Assembly (NCBI GenBank): GCA_021733945.1
Contig: JAIPJX010000004.1
Location: 1-64,000 of the forward strand
Source of the DNA: Verrucomicrobiota bacterium
GTDB taxonomy: Bacteria > Verrucomicrobiota > Verrucomicrobiia > Limisphaerales > SIBE01
Reading direction: 5' to 3'
Length of the DNA stretch: 64,000 nt
Shown one piece after another: positions 45,070 through 54,349 of this stretch. The notes below the pieces were generated by a model. It worked only from the letters and a program-made list of their open reading frames with translations, searched no databases and was not told the DNA's origin. Within the stretch, counting starts at the first letter, position 1; each line of letters starts with the position of its first letter. The position numbers were made by a program, and so were the translations under genes.

Positions 45070-47352
45070 GTGGCTTCGACGTGGTTAACCCTCGATACTG
45101 TTCGCCAGGAACAAGTGATTTTAAAAATACTCCACGAAGATATCGTAAGGGACGCGGGAGGATTTGGAGGATTGAAAGAAACATTGCGATTCACATCCAG
45201 TTTTCGGCATCAATCAGTGCTTAGCGTGTTCGATTTTTCCGAGTCGGAAAATCAGGTGTATTTCAGCATGGAAACGGCCCGGGGCGAATCGGTGCGCGAT
45301 CGTATCGATGCAGCGGACAAATCTGGACAACCGATCGATGCCCGCACCATCGGGAAGATCATGTCCACCCTGTTGAACACGATTGCCGAAGGCCGTACGA
45401 ATACTTTTCCTCACGGCGGGATCAAGCCTGAGAACATCTGGATGGAGCCGAATGACCGTGTTCGGATCAGCGAATTCGGAATCAACACGCTGGCAACACC
45501 CCGGAAACTGCTTTCCACCGCAGCGATTCTTAAGACAGGCCGATACATGGCCCCTGAGATTTACAGGTCCGAATTGGAACTTGATCACCGAACCGATCAA
45601 TTTGCGATCGGCACGGTATGGTCGGAATTATTGCTCGCGGGCGGCGCGGATCCCGCCCAGCGTGTTTTGAAACACCAACGACAGGTTATCGCGCGATTGA
45701 CCGCGGTGAATCCCTCGGACCGCTTTCCGTCGTTCGACACGTTGCTCGAAACGATAAGAGATCGACAAGCGCTCTCCTTAATAATGGAATCGACTCGGGA
45801 GTGGCCTCAGCGTGTCCGCAGAATATTCACGCCGGTTCTCAGTTTGATCGCCTTGGGAAGCGCAGCTCTGTTTTATGCCAATTCCATTCGCGAGTCGGGA
45901 GTCGAGAATACCCGAGTGCTTCAGTCACAGAGTGAGTTGCGCCAGCGGATTCGAGAAGTTGAGCACAGCCGGATGAGTCTGCTCGCGGAAGGTTTTTTGA
46001 TGCCAGAGGTAAGCGATGCCCTGGTCCGTTATTTCTCGGCGGACACGGAATACGAGATTCTGGAATCGCTCAGCGAGGGAACGGCAACGGACGAAAATTT
46101 CGGCTCTTCCATGAAAACCCGATTAAACGCGCGAGAGGCCAGCATTGAACTCGCCCACGGAACGATCCGCCGTTTGGGTGAGATCGAAGGTGGGTTGCAG
46201 GCGCTCGGTCGGGTTTCAGACCGGACTTCGAAAAACCACGACGGCATCCCTCTCCCAATGCAATCCCTTCTCAACCGCGCGATTGAGGAGTTCCAGAGTG
46301 GCCAGTTCCATGCGAGTTTGGAAATCAGCGAACAGCTTGTGGCCAAGATCGGCCAATTCTTTGATGACAACTGGAAAACAGCACTGGCAAAGGCGGAAGA
46401 AAACAAATCGCAATGGAGAACCGCTTTGATTGAACATGGAATCCCCTATTCCGAACCCAACAAGAACCTCACCGGCATTCTACTACAAATAGGATTCAGC
46501 AACATCGCTTCGACAACGGCCGACGCAATCATCCGTGCCAGGGAAGTGAGCGAGACCTTTCGAGCATGGACAACCGAGTTGGAGCAACTTCCCCGGCAAC
46601 GCCCGGGTTCGTTCCGAAATAGTCTGGGAATGCTCTTTGAAACTGTCGGATCCATTCAGGTTTCCGTGTGGGAAACTCGCATTCTGGATTTCCACGCTTA
46701 TGTGGAAGCCACGGGATTCGATGCGAATCGTGCTTGGAGGGAAGAAGCGGCTCTGGTTGGACCGACCCATCCGGTAACCTCTGTCGCCCGGATCGACGGG
46801 GTCACGTTTTGCGATTGGCTCACCGGGAAAGAACACGCGATGGGAATGCTCCCAAAGCACCTGGCCTATTCATTGCCCACGGATCTTGAATGGAGCATGT
46901 TTGCGGGATTGGAAAACGAAAGGGGCGTGCAACCGTTTCAGCGCAGCTTCGAGGCACCCAGCCTCTATCCCTGGGAAAGCGACGATCTGGTTTATTCCAA
47001 CCATGGGAACTACTTCACCCCGTCCAGCGCCAATGAAAGCAATCATTTCTTTGCAATGAAGGACCGCTTTACAACCACCGCGCCGGTCGGCCGATTCGCG
47101 CCCAATCGAAACGGCCTCCATGATCTGGGTGGCAACGTGTGGGAATGGGTTTCAACCCCCTACTTCGAAGAACCCGCCGTGCGGTACAAGGGTTCGTATA
47201 TGGCCCGGGGCGGCGGGTGGCGCACGATCAATCTCGAGCAGATGAAAACCGGATACCGAATCAATCCCCCGGCAGGCCATCAAGAGATTGGTTTTCGCTG
47301 CATCATTCGGTCGAAATCCAGAGCGACGGAAAAGCCGGACAACCCACAATGA
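45070..47352 (+). CDS. Pseudokinase/FGE-fold membrane protein (apparent N-terminal frameshift)
   Basis: 760 residues from GTG 45070, but the kinase glycine loop (LLEKLGEGT) lies just upstream in the same frame, without a start codon. In a second frame ATG 44994 reads MSDSPETSPTVRRA and joins perfectly if one base is skipped at about 45036-45040. Kinase-like domain to about 245: K19 is present, but the catalytic HRD is HGGIKPEN (115-122) and DFG is EFG (135-137), so it should be inactive. One membrane helix (250-272), a coiled stretch, then a SUMF/FGE-fold domain (about 520-755; GLHDLGGNVWEWV, MARGGGW) lacking the FGE cysteines. ATGA overlap with the next gene. Confidence 0.85.
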   Translation: MASTWLTLDTVRQEQVILKILHEDIVRDAGGFGGLKETLRFTSSFRHQSVLSVFDFSESENQVYFSMETARGESVRDRIDAADKSGQPIDARTIGKIMSTLLNTIAEGRTNTFPHGGIKPENIWMEPNDRVRISEFGINTLATPRKLLSTAAILKTGRYMAPEIYRSELELDHRTDQFAIGTVWSELLLAGGADPAQRVLKHQRQVIARLTAVNPSDRFPSFDTLLETIRDRQALSLIMESTREWPQRVRRIFTPVLSLIALGSAALFYANSIRESGVENTRVLQSQSELRQRIREVEHSRMSLLAEGFLMPEVSDALVRYFSADTEYEILESLSEGTATDENFGSSMKTRLNAREASIELAHGTIRRLGEIEGGLQALGRVSDRTSKNHDGIPLPMQSLLNRAIEEFQSGQFHASLEISEQLVAKIGQFFDDNWKTALAKAEENKSQWRTALIEHGIPYSEPNKNLTGILLQIGFSNIASTTADAIIRAREVSETFRAWTTELEQLPRQRPGSFRNSLGMLFETVGSIQVSVWETRILDFHAYVEATGFDANRAWREEAALVGPTHPVTSVARIDGVTFCDWLTGKEHAMGMLPKHLAYSLPTDLEWSMFAGLENERGVQPFQRSFEAPSLYPWESDDLVYSNHGNYFTPSSANESNHFFAMKDRFTTTAPVGRFAPNRNGLHDLGGNVWEWVSTPYFEEPAVRYKGSYMARGGGWRTINLEQMKTGYRINPPAGHQEIGFRCIIRSKSRATEKPDNPQ

Positions 47353-50069
47353 GCGACCCTAATCCACCCGCCGGCGATCGCCCGCCCAAACCGGTCTGGA
47401 AAATTCCGGGGCGGCGTTCCCGAAACAAACACACCCGACGCCCAGGGCCTGAAACCGGCGATAGACTGCAACTGGATCTGGCGATCGGATCGATTCGACC
47501 CGGTGATCACCTTCGAAACCGTTTCGAGATCAAGGAGCGAATCGGTGTTGGTGGAATGAGCTTGGTCTATCGGGCTGTCGATCTGAACCGTGGCGAGGAG
47601 GTTGCGATCAAGTTTCTCGGTCCAACCCTGCTTCAAGAACCCAACGCAGTGAAGGGCTTTATCAATGAAGCCAGGATCGCGTCCCGATTGAATCACCCGA
47701 ACATCGTCAAAATTTATGATGTTCATGTGGACCAAGGCGTTCATTTCCTACAGATGGAACTCCTCAAAGGAACAAATCTCCGGGAATGGATGAAACGTGT
47801 CAGCGCTAAAAACACCAAACTGTCTCTCCGGCAGGTTTTGCCAATTCTTCTCTCGATTTGCGACGCTTTAAGGTTCGCGCATGAAACCACGGTTCATCGC
47901 GACTTGAAGCCGGAGAACATCGGTATCTCGGATACAGGCGAAGTCAAAGTGATGGACTTCGGACTAGCCCAGTTGCTGCAAAGATCGCAATCCTCTCTAT
48001 TTCGAGAAACCGTGACTCAGATCAGCGCCGGCACGCCCTACTACATGGCGCCTGAACTTCTGGGTCATAATCAACCCGTGGATGCTCGCGCCGATCAGTT
48101 CTCGCTCTCTGTCATCGCGTATGAGCTTCTAACGGGCGATCTTCCCCTGGGATTGGCAGCGCCGCTTTCCGAACGCCGACCCGATTTGCCGTTGAGATTC
48201 GCACGCGCCATTGATCGCGGGCTCAGCCATCGTTCTTCCGATCGTTTTCCGTCAATCGGGGAATTCGCCAATGAACTTCAACAATCCAAACATCCCGAAG
48301 GAATAGCCAGTCGATGCCACAGAGAGTTTACGCATGCGCCCCGCTGGTTCAAATCATTGGCGCTATTGTCGTTGATTGTCGCTATCGGATACCCAGTGCT
48401 TCGGCGATGGGATCAGTCGCATAACGCGAGACAGGCCCGAACCGATCAACTCAACCATGCCATTGAGGACGCCGAACTGAGTTTCGCCGGACTCAGCGAA
48501 CGAGTGCGCGAAGCGGAACTCACGAAGAACATTCTCACCCGGAGACTCGAAATCGAAACGGTTGCCCAAACCTCGGGAACGGCGGATTTCGCGCAGGAAT
48601 CCCGGATCTACACCGTCTCCAATCAACTAAACGTCGCATCCGCTGTGTGGAATTGGATCGATCCGAGGGTTACGTCTCAGCGCGTCTTCATTGAATTGGA
48701 CGAATGGCTAAAAGCAGCACGCTTCGCAGTTCGTAACCATCGGTTTGATGACGCGCTCGAGATCTTATCCCGCCTTCGAACAAAAGCCGATCTCCTTGAA
48801 GGCAACATGCCGCGGATCAGAACCGCGCTGGCCGCCAAAGATCGTATTTCATGCCTGCTGCTGGAAAAACAAAGCCTCGACACGATGACAACTGAAGGGT
48901 CTTTCGATAAACCCCCGATTAGTGGAGGACCGACGTCCCCGGAGGCCGAAAAACCAAATGACACCATCCATTTTCCGGGCTCGGAGACGTCGTCCCTCCA
49001 AAGCCAGTTCAAGGCCGCTCTTGCAATGCTCGAACGAGAAGAATGGCGTGACACCGTTGATCACTTGGAAGCCATCGAGCAGATCCTGAAAAGCGATCTC
49101 GAAATGCAATTTGCAGCCGCGGAAGCGGCGTTTAAAATGAGCCGCTCTCTCTGGATGGACCTTTTCCCGAAAGAACTCGGAGCGCCCGATCTTAGCTTTC
49201 TAGCGGACGTGGCGGGCATGGGTCGAAAGGCGAAGGAATACCATCAAACGGAACGATACGCTCTGGCAACCCGGGAACTGGAATCCGCATCCAACTATTA
49301 CAACCGGTGGGCAAACGACGTCGTGTCAATGAGACAACGAACGGAGAAAAGCTGGTCTGAAGCGAAGTATAAGATCCAAGCCCTGGGGATGCGCTTTATC
49401 CGAATCGACGGAGTCTACTGGAGCGTTTGGGAAACACGGGTGATGGATTTCGCCAGGTGGCTGTCGGACAATCGGGAGATTTCTCATGAGGTACTGAGCT
49501 CAGCGAATCTCGCGAATGCCGACATCGGCCCCACGCACCCGATCACGGGCCTTGACCGCCTCACAACGGTGAATGTCGCGAACTGGTTTGGCTACAATAT
49601 GATTCTTCAAGCAAGGCCGTACGGAAGGCTGCCCACGCAAGAGCAATGGGCGAGTCTTCATGCCTCGAATGAAATTGACGCCGAATACAAGTTCGGAATC
49701 TTCCCGAACAACAACAGACAACGCATGCTCATTGTAAAGCAGTATTACAGTGATTCGAATCTGGATCCGTCCGCCTACATCAAGCCGGTGGGCCTTGGCA
49801 ATCCGAGTCCCGGAGGACTTTACGATCTCACTGGCAATGCCTGGGAATGGAGCAGCTCAACCGTTCACCTCGAAGCGGCGGAATCTTTCAATAGGGAACC
49901 CCTGAAGTGGATTCTCCATGGTGGCGGCCGATTCGGACAACACCGCTTCCACGAAAACGAACCCCCACGAACCAACTCCGTTTTTGTGTCACGGGAAGAC
50001 GCGATCGGGGGACGGATCGTCCTCGTCCCCAACGCGGAACTGGATACCCAATCCGGTTGGGAAAACTGA
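47349..50069 (+). CDS. Membrane Ser/Thr protein kinase with C-terminal FGE-fold domain
   Basis: 906 residues from ATG 47349, overlapping the previous stop by 4 bases. A complete Hanks-type kinase: glycine loop RIGVGGMSLVY (about 64-74), K88 (VAIKFL), HRDLKPEN (183-190; D185), DFG (203-205), APE. A single transmembrane helix lies at about 333-351, then about 320 residues with coiled-coil character, and a C-terminal SUMF/FGE-fold domain (about 676-900; YWSVWETRVMDFARWL, LYDLTGNAWEWSS) without catalytic cysteines. The topology predicts a cytoplasmic kinase and an outside sensor-like domain. Paralogue of the preceding pseudokinase. Confidence 0.93.
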   Translation: MSDPNPPAGDRPPKPVWKIPGRRSRNKHTRRPGPETGDRLQLDLAIGSIRPGDHLRNRFEIKERIGVGGMSLVYRAVDLNRGEEVAIKFLGPTLLQEPNAVKGFINEARIASRLNHPNIVKIYDVHVDQGVHFLQMELLKGTNLREWMKRVSAKNTKLSLRQVLPILLSICDALRFAHETTVHRDLKPENIGISDTGEVKVMDFGLAQLLQRSQSSLFRETVTQISAGTPYYMAPELLGHNQPVDARADQFSLSVIAYELLTGDLPLGLAAPLSERRPDLPLRFARAIDRGLSHRSSDRFPSIGEFANELQQSKHPEGIASRCHREFTHAPRWFKSLALLSLIVAIGYPVLRRWDQSHNARQARTDQLNHAIEDAELSFAGLSERVREAELTKNILTRRLEIETVAQTSGTADFAQESRIYTVSNQLNVASAVWNWIDPRVTSQRVFIELDEWLKAARFAVRNHRFDDALEILSRLRTKADLLEGNMPRIRTALAAKDRISCLLLEKQSLDTMTTEGSFDKPPISGGPTSPEAEKPNDTIHFPGSETSSLQSQFKAALAMLEREEWRDTVDHLEAIEQILKSDLEMQFAAAEAAFKMSRSLWMDLFPKELGAPDLSFLADVAGMGRKAKEYHQTERYALATRELESASNYYNRWANDVVSMRQRTEKSWSEAKYKIQALGMRFIRIDGVYWSVWETRVMDFARWLSDNREISHEVLSSANLANADIGPTHPITGLDRLTTVNVANWFGYNMILQARPYGRLPTQEQWASLHASNEIDAEYKFGIFPNNNRQRMLIVKQYYSDSNLDPSAYIKPVGLGNPSPGGLYDLTGNAWEWSSSTVHLEAAESFNREPLKWILHGGGRFGQHRFHENEPPRTNSVFVSREDAIGGRIVLVPNAELDTQSGWEN

Positions 50070-50165
50070 TAACGCAGGCCGTGGTCGCGGCCGCAGGTTC
50101 GCCAACCGCAGGTTCGGCGATTGACGCATCCCCCCAGCGGGAATAGGTTCGTATCCGACAAAACT

Positions 50166-50552
50166 ATGATTGCATCCAGTTCCAAACCACCAGGCGCAGC
50201 GCCCTCGTTCCGCGTCGGCGACGAACGGCTGATCAAGGTAACCGAGAACGCCGCGACGAAAATCCAGTCCCTGCTCACCAAACAGGGGCGGGCCGGAGGT
50301 GTCCTGCGGGTCGCCGTGATCGGTGGAGGATGCTCGGGGCTTCAATACAAGATGGACTTGCAGGATCAACCCGCGCCCCGGGACATCCTTGTGGAATCGG
50401 CAGGCATCAAGGTGGTCGTCGACCCCAAAAGCGCCCTGTATGTGACGGGGTCCGAACTCGACTACAGTGACGCGCTGCAGGAGGGCGGGTTCAAGGTTGC
50501 CAATCCAAACGCAGCCACAAGCTGTTCCTGCGGAGAGAGCTTCAGCGCGTAG
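50166..50552 (+). CDS. A-type iron-sulfur carrier (HesB/IscA/ErpA family)
   Basis: 128 residues from ATG 50166. The three cluster cysteines are visible: GGGCSGLQYKMDL and the terminal SCSCGESF. The N-terminal 30 residues are a low-complexity extension before ITVTE-like IKVTENAATKI. It delivers Fe-S clusters to apoproteins. The IscA/ErpA/SufA subtype is not clear. Followed 90 bases later by hscB. Confidence 0.93.
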   Translation: MIASSSKPPGAAPSFRVGDERLIKVTENAATKIQSLLTKQGRAGGVLRVAVIGGGCSGLQYKMDLQDQPAPRDILVESAGIKVVVDPKSALYVTGSELDYSDALQEGGFKVANPNAATSCSCGESFSA

Positions 50553-50642
50553 AACCGTCTCCCGGGCAACCCTGAGCTATCGTCTGATCCCAGCGCTCTC
50601 ATTGCGACCGGGGCCCAAGAACCAAAGCCCTCCGTTTGCAAG

Positions 50643-51263
50643 ATGATCGATCATTTCGCCACTTTCGACCAACCGCGCCGACCCTGGCTTGATCTTGAAG
50701 ATCTAAAAAGCCGGTTTCATTCGCTTAGTTCACAGGCTCATCCGGACCGCAAACACGATGCGGACGCAGGGGAACGCCAGGACGCGCACGACCAATCGAC
50801 GGCGCTCAACGCGGCCTACCAATGTCTGAGGGATCCCAAGAACCGACTGGCCCACCTGCTGGAACTGGAGCTTGGAAGAAAACCCGGGATCGTCGAAGAG
50901 ATTCCCCAGGGATTGACTGATCTTTTTTTTGAAGTGGGAACCCTGTGCCGACAGGTGGACACGTTTCTCAAAGAGCGCGAATCCTGTCAGTCGCCGCTGG
51001 CGAAAGTGGCGGCGTTTGAAAAGGGACTCGCGTGGACGGATTCCCTGAATGCGTTGCAGGAGAAAATCAACGCGCGCCATGCCGGGAGCGTGGCAACACT
51101 GGAATCGATGAACCCGGCCTGGGAAAAGGCAGAATCGACTCCCGGACCGGAACGGCTCGCGCGGCTGCCGCTGGCCGCAGCGGAAGAGGTCCACCGCGAC
51201 CTTGGATTCACAACGCGCTGGATTCAGCAGCTGCGGGACCGGATTGTCCGACTCTCGATTTGA
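50643..51263 (+). CDS. hscB: HscB-type J-domain co-chaperone
   Basis: 206 residues. The J domain (about 1-75) carries the HPD tripeptide in SQAHPDRK, and LNAAYQCLRDPKNRLAHLLEL; the C-terminal part (from about 90) is the HscB oligomerisation domain with a helical look. It would stimulate HscA in Fe-S cluster transfer from IscU. Adjacent to an A-type carrier, consistent with an isc-like locus, but iscU, hscA and iscS are not in this window. Confidence 0.88.
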   Translation: MIDHFATFDQPRRPWLDLEDLKSRFHSLSSQAHPDRKHDADAGERQDAHDQSTALNAAYQCLRDPKNRLAHLLELELGRKPGIVEEIPQGLTDLFFEVGTLCRQVDTFLKERESCQSPLAKVAAFEKGLAWTDSLNALQEKINARHAGSVATLESMNPAWEKAESTPGPERLARLPLAAAEEVHRDLGFTTRWIQQLRDRIVRLSI

Positions 51264-51319
51264 AGGCCCGGCGGCCTGATCTCCCCAAATACGCGATCGA
51301 AGCAGCAGATTTCCCCCCG

Positions 51320-51560
51320 GGGGAAGGTGGCGCGAACCGCACCGCCATTCGTTTAAGAACTGAAATGGGCGAAGCGTCCTCGCTGAGCCGATCAACTCAC
51401 TTTCGCTCAACCGCTTGTCGGCTCACCGGGACGGATTCGCCCTCCGAATGGCTTAAACGAATGGCAGTGGCGCGAACCGTCCCGGTGAGCGAATCGAACA
51501 CAGCGGCTTCGGACACCCCGCGGCTCAGCGGGGACGCTTCGCCCTACCGCCGTTGGGAGG
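51320..51560. repeat. R2 repeat, copy 4
   Basis: Contains GGTGGCGCGAACCGCACCG, CATTCGTTTAAGAACTGAAATG, the CTCAACTCACTTTCGCTCAA block and GCGGGGACGCTTCGCCCTACC; it matches copy 2 nearly along its full length. The 51264-51630 gap between hscB and the beta-helix gene holds only this repeat. Confidence 0.82.
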
Positions 51561-51630
51561 TATTCGCCCCCTGCCCCGGACACCTCCAAAAAGCTCGTCG
51601 TTCGTTCCAGATTACCAGCAGGGGCCGACA

Positions 51631-53664
51631 CTAATTGCGCATCGCACGCGGCCTCGGTCCCACCGAGCTCATGTCGATCGGACGAAAGCCCATCTGCAAG
51701 GCTGGCGAAATCGAACGCAACCGGAAATCCCCTTTCTCAGGGGCCTCGAACAACGGATCGGCAACCACGGAATGAAGATCATGTCCGCGCTGACGCCATT
51801 GTTCCAGGGAAACACCCGCAAAAACCATTGACTCCGGAGTCGCTCCAGGTCGCGCGTCAAAATAGAGATTGCCGTCGATCAGGTAGTTGTCATTTGACCA
51901 ATTGCTCCCCAGCAATTTGCCCGAATTGAAATAGACGATGTTGTTCGTGAACACAAACGACCGATGAGCTTCGGCGCGGGTACGCATCACCTGAAACTCA
52001 CGGCCAAAAGCAAAGATGTTGTTTCGCACCACATTGTCCCGGCCATAATGTTGGTGAAATCCCGCGCTCTTGGTCCGATACACCACATTGTTCTCCCAGA
52101 GAATATCCGTGCTCCCTTCATCCGGATACAGGCCCCAACCGCCGTAGGTAAACGCATCGACGTCGTGGATGAGATTGTTCCGGATGACGGTTCCTTTCTG
52201 AATGCCCAGCGTGTAGACCGCACCCATGTCGCTGAGCCTGGCCTGCCCGATGTCGTGCAGGTGGTTGAACTCCACCACATTCTCCCGGCACGGCGTCTCC
52301 CGGTATCCCCAGTTCCATCCCACCGAAATCGCCGTGTAGAACAGATCGTGAATATGATTGTGTGTGATCCGGTTCCCCCCGCTCTGGAGCACAAACACAC
52401 CGACAGCTGGAGGGTAAACGCGACCCAGGGCGTGCATGTGATTGTCACTGACGACATGACCGTGGTTGGCTTCAAAGGCGGATTCCCGAATCGCAGGTTC
52501 ACCCAGGCGCACCCCGCCCGCGCCGAGGTCGACCATCTCGTTCCCAACAATCCGCACGCGCCGGCAACCCCGCCCCAACTCGACGGCGTATCCGGCGAGA
52601 TGACTGAATACACAATCCTCGATCACGCAGTCCTCCATGCCTTCGGCCCGAATATCCCCGGGTGTCGCAATCGCAGCCTGGGTGTCGGCGTATCCGTTCT
52701 CCCCCAGAGTCCAGTCGGTGTGCGAGAAGGTCACCCCCCGCAACACAACATGCGCCACAGGTCGTTCCCCGGACAGATCGCCCTGGAACCGCATCAACTC
52801 CTCCAACCGGGGTGCCACGACTTCGATCCCGGTCAAATCCTGCCCTGGCAATGCCCAGTACGTCAGCACACCACTCTCCCGATCGAGGTACCATTCGCCC
52901 GGTGCGTCAAGGGCGTCGGGTGTGTTCTCGATGAAGTAACGCGCGTTTTTTTCCTTGTTCGACGGACGCGGATCCCCGGAGAGCGTTGCGATCTGTCCGG
53001 CTTCGTCCACGCTCCGGATCTGCATCCGGATATCCGCCCAGGCCAAAAGCGCGATCACCTCAACATCCCCCCGGTCGGCCCACTCCCTTCGGATGTCACC
53101 CGGTGCGAACTTCAATTTCACCGGTTTGTCCTGCGGGCTCTCCCCCTGGATCCGGAAATACCCGTCGTTCGGCGTTCGAGCGCGCTGTGCGCGTTGTCCG
53201 TTCACAAACAATTGCCGGAAGTACCAGCGCCCCTCCTTCACGCCCGGAACAGCCACACGCCAGGCTCCCGGGCGTCCGTCAACCCGTTCCCATCCGGTGA
53301 TCCTGCGACCACCACTCAGGATCGGTTTTTCGCCAGGATAATTCTCGATCACCATCGGTTGATCAGCGGCAACGCCCGAGTCCTCAGGGCCCAGCACAAC
53401 GGGTTTCTCGAGTTCATACACCCCGCCACGGAGCACGATGCGAACACCTCCCGCCGCCTTCCTCTCCTCCGGTGACAGGGCACGGACCGCCTGGAGCGCG
53501 GCCTCCAGCGAAGCGAACGGTCCGTCCCGGCGATCAGCCGAGGCTTCCCTGGGTTGACCGGACCACGCGTCGTCCCCATCCGGCGCAACATGGAACCGGA
53601 GCGCTGCCTCATTCACACCAGGCATCAGGAAGCAGGCCAACAGAAGCAGAGAAATCGCTTTCAT
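51631..53664 (-). CDS. Secreted parallel beta-helix protein, GH141-like
   Basis: 677 residues with signal peptide (AISLLLLACFLMPGVNEA). The start of the mature protein, RFHVAPDGDDAWSG followed by PFASLEAALQAVRAL and VRIVLRGGVYELEKPVVLG, is the signature of right-handed beta-helix glycosidases of the GH141 type; later LSGGRRITGW, LFVNGQRAQRART and many Asn-rich turns (NVVEFNHLHDIGQARL) follow. GH141 contains alpha-L-fucosidases and xylanases; catalytic residues cannot be fixed from sequence. Divergent from a paralogue across a 685-base repeat-rich gap. Confidence 0.87.
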   Translation of the reverse strand: MKAISLLLLACFLMPGVNEAALRFHVAPDGDDAWSGQPREASADRRDGPFASLEAALQAVRALSPEERKAAGGVRIVLRGGVYELEKPVVLGPEDSGVAADQPMVIENYPGEKPILSGGRRITGWERVDGRPGAWRVAVPGVKEGRWYFRQLFVNGQRAQRARTPNDGYFRIQGESPQDKPVKLKFAPGDIRREWADRGDVEVIALLAWADIRMQIRSVDEAGQIATLSGDPRPSNKEKNARYFIENTPDALDAPGEWYLDRESGVLTYWALPGQDLTGIEVVAPRLEELMRFQGDLSGERPVAHVVLRGVTFSHTDWTLGENGYADTQAAIATPGDIRAEGMEDCVIEDCVFSHLAGYAVELGRGCRRVRIVGNEMVDLGAGGVRLGEPAIRESAFEANHGHVVSDNHMHALGRVYPPAVGVFVLQSGGNRITHNHIHDLFYTAISVGWNWGYRETPCRENVVEFNHLHDIGQARLSDMGAVYTLGIQKGTVIRNNLIHDVDAFTYGGWGLYPDEGSTDILWENNVVYRTKSAGFHQHYGRDNVVRNNIFAFGREFQVMRTRAEAHRSFVFTNNIVYFNSGKLLGSNWSNDNYLIDGNLYFDARPGATPESMVFAGVSLEQWRQRGHDLHSVVADPLFEAPEKGDFRLRSISPALQMGFRPIDMSSVGPRPRAMRN

Positions 53665-54046
53665 AAGTATTTAAGAATCCAAAAACCGTCATCAAACCTT
53701 GAACAGAGCAAACCACGAACCGGGCTGCAGACGAAAGGCCAAACACCGCGAGCGTTCGAGTGCTGCAGGACCGATGTCCACACCAATCAATCGCACTCAT
53801 ACCGAATACGGAATGTACAAGTTACCGGAAGATTGGTGTCTGCCGGGGCATCCGGCTTTGACAAACATCAATCCTTCACACGAATTGGTGTGATTCCCAG
53901 GAAATCTCACACCACGGCCATCCGGCCACGAAAAGGTGGCGAGTACCGCCCTGCCATTCGTTCGAGGGATTCGGTGGCGGTGGGCGCGCCGCGTGGGTGT
54001 GTTGCACCGCTGGACGCGGCGCTTGTCTGTCGCAGCGCGACAGACT

Positions 54047-54172
54047 CCACCCTGCTGCATCCACCCTGCTGCATCCACCCTGCTCCATCCACCCTGCTCC
54101 ATCCACCCTGCTCCATCCACCCTGCTCCATCCACCCTGCTCCATCCACCCTGCTCCATCCACCCTGCTCCAG
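54047..54172. repeat. Nine tandem copies of a 14-base unit CCACCCTGCTCCAT
   Basis: Unit CCACCCTGCTCCAT repeated nine times without gaps; the first two copies have TGCTGCAT and the last ends CCAG. It lies in the divergent gap 53665-54349 between two GH141-like genes, immediately followed by R3 copy 2. No gene or CRISPR spacers are present. Confidence 0.95.
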
Positions 54173-54180
54173 ACTCCGCC

Positions 54181-54285
54181 CTGCCCGGCAGCTGCCTCCG
54201 CCGAGATCGTTCCCGGCGGCAGTCCGTTTGGAGCGCATGTTTGCAATCGGGATGGATTCCACGGCATGCCCCCCGAAGAACGACG
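54181..54285. repeat. R3 repeat, copy 2
   Basis: Contains GGCAGCTGCCTCCGCCGAGA, AGTCCGTTTGGAGCGCATGT and GATTCCACGGCATGCC; the reverse complement of 34481-34583 matches with few differences. Directly follows the 14-base tandem array. Confidence 0.75.
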
Positions 54286-54349
54286 TCCCCGGAGGCCGAT
54301 TCGAAGCCGGCTCCTTTGACAGAGCACCGGATCGCTGGTATGGAATGAC

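Noticed and set aside
46630..47352. Formylglycine-generating enzyme that could activate the two sulfatases
   Set aside because: The FGE-fold domains of both kinase-type proteins lack the cysteine pair needed for catalysis and are fused to kinases.
51964..53475. Long plus-strand frame of 503 codons
   Set aside because: Antisense shadow of the GH141-like gene.
54047..54172. CRISPR-like array
   Set aside because: Units are 14 bases and contiguous without spacers; no cas genes.
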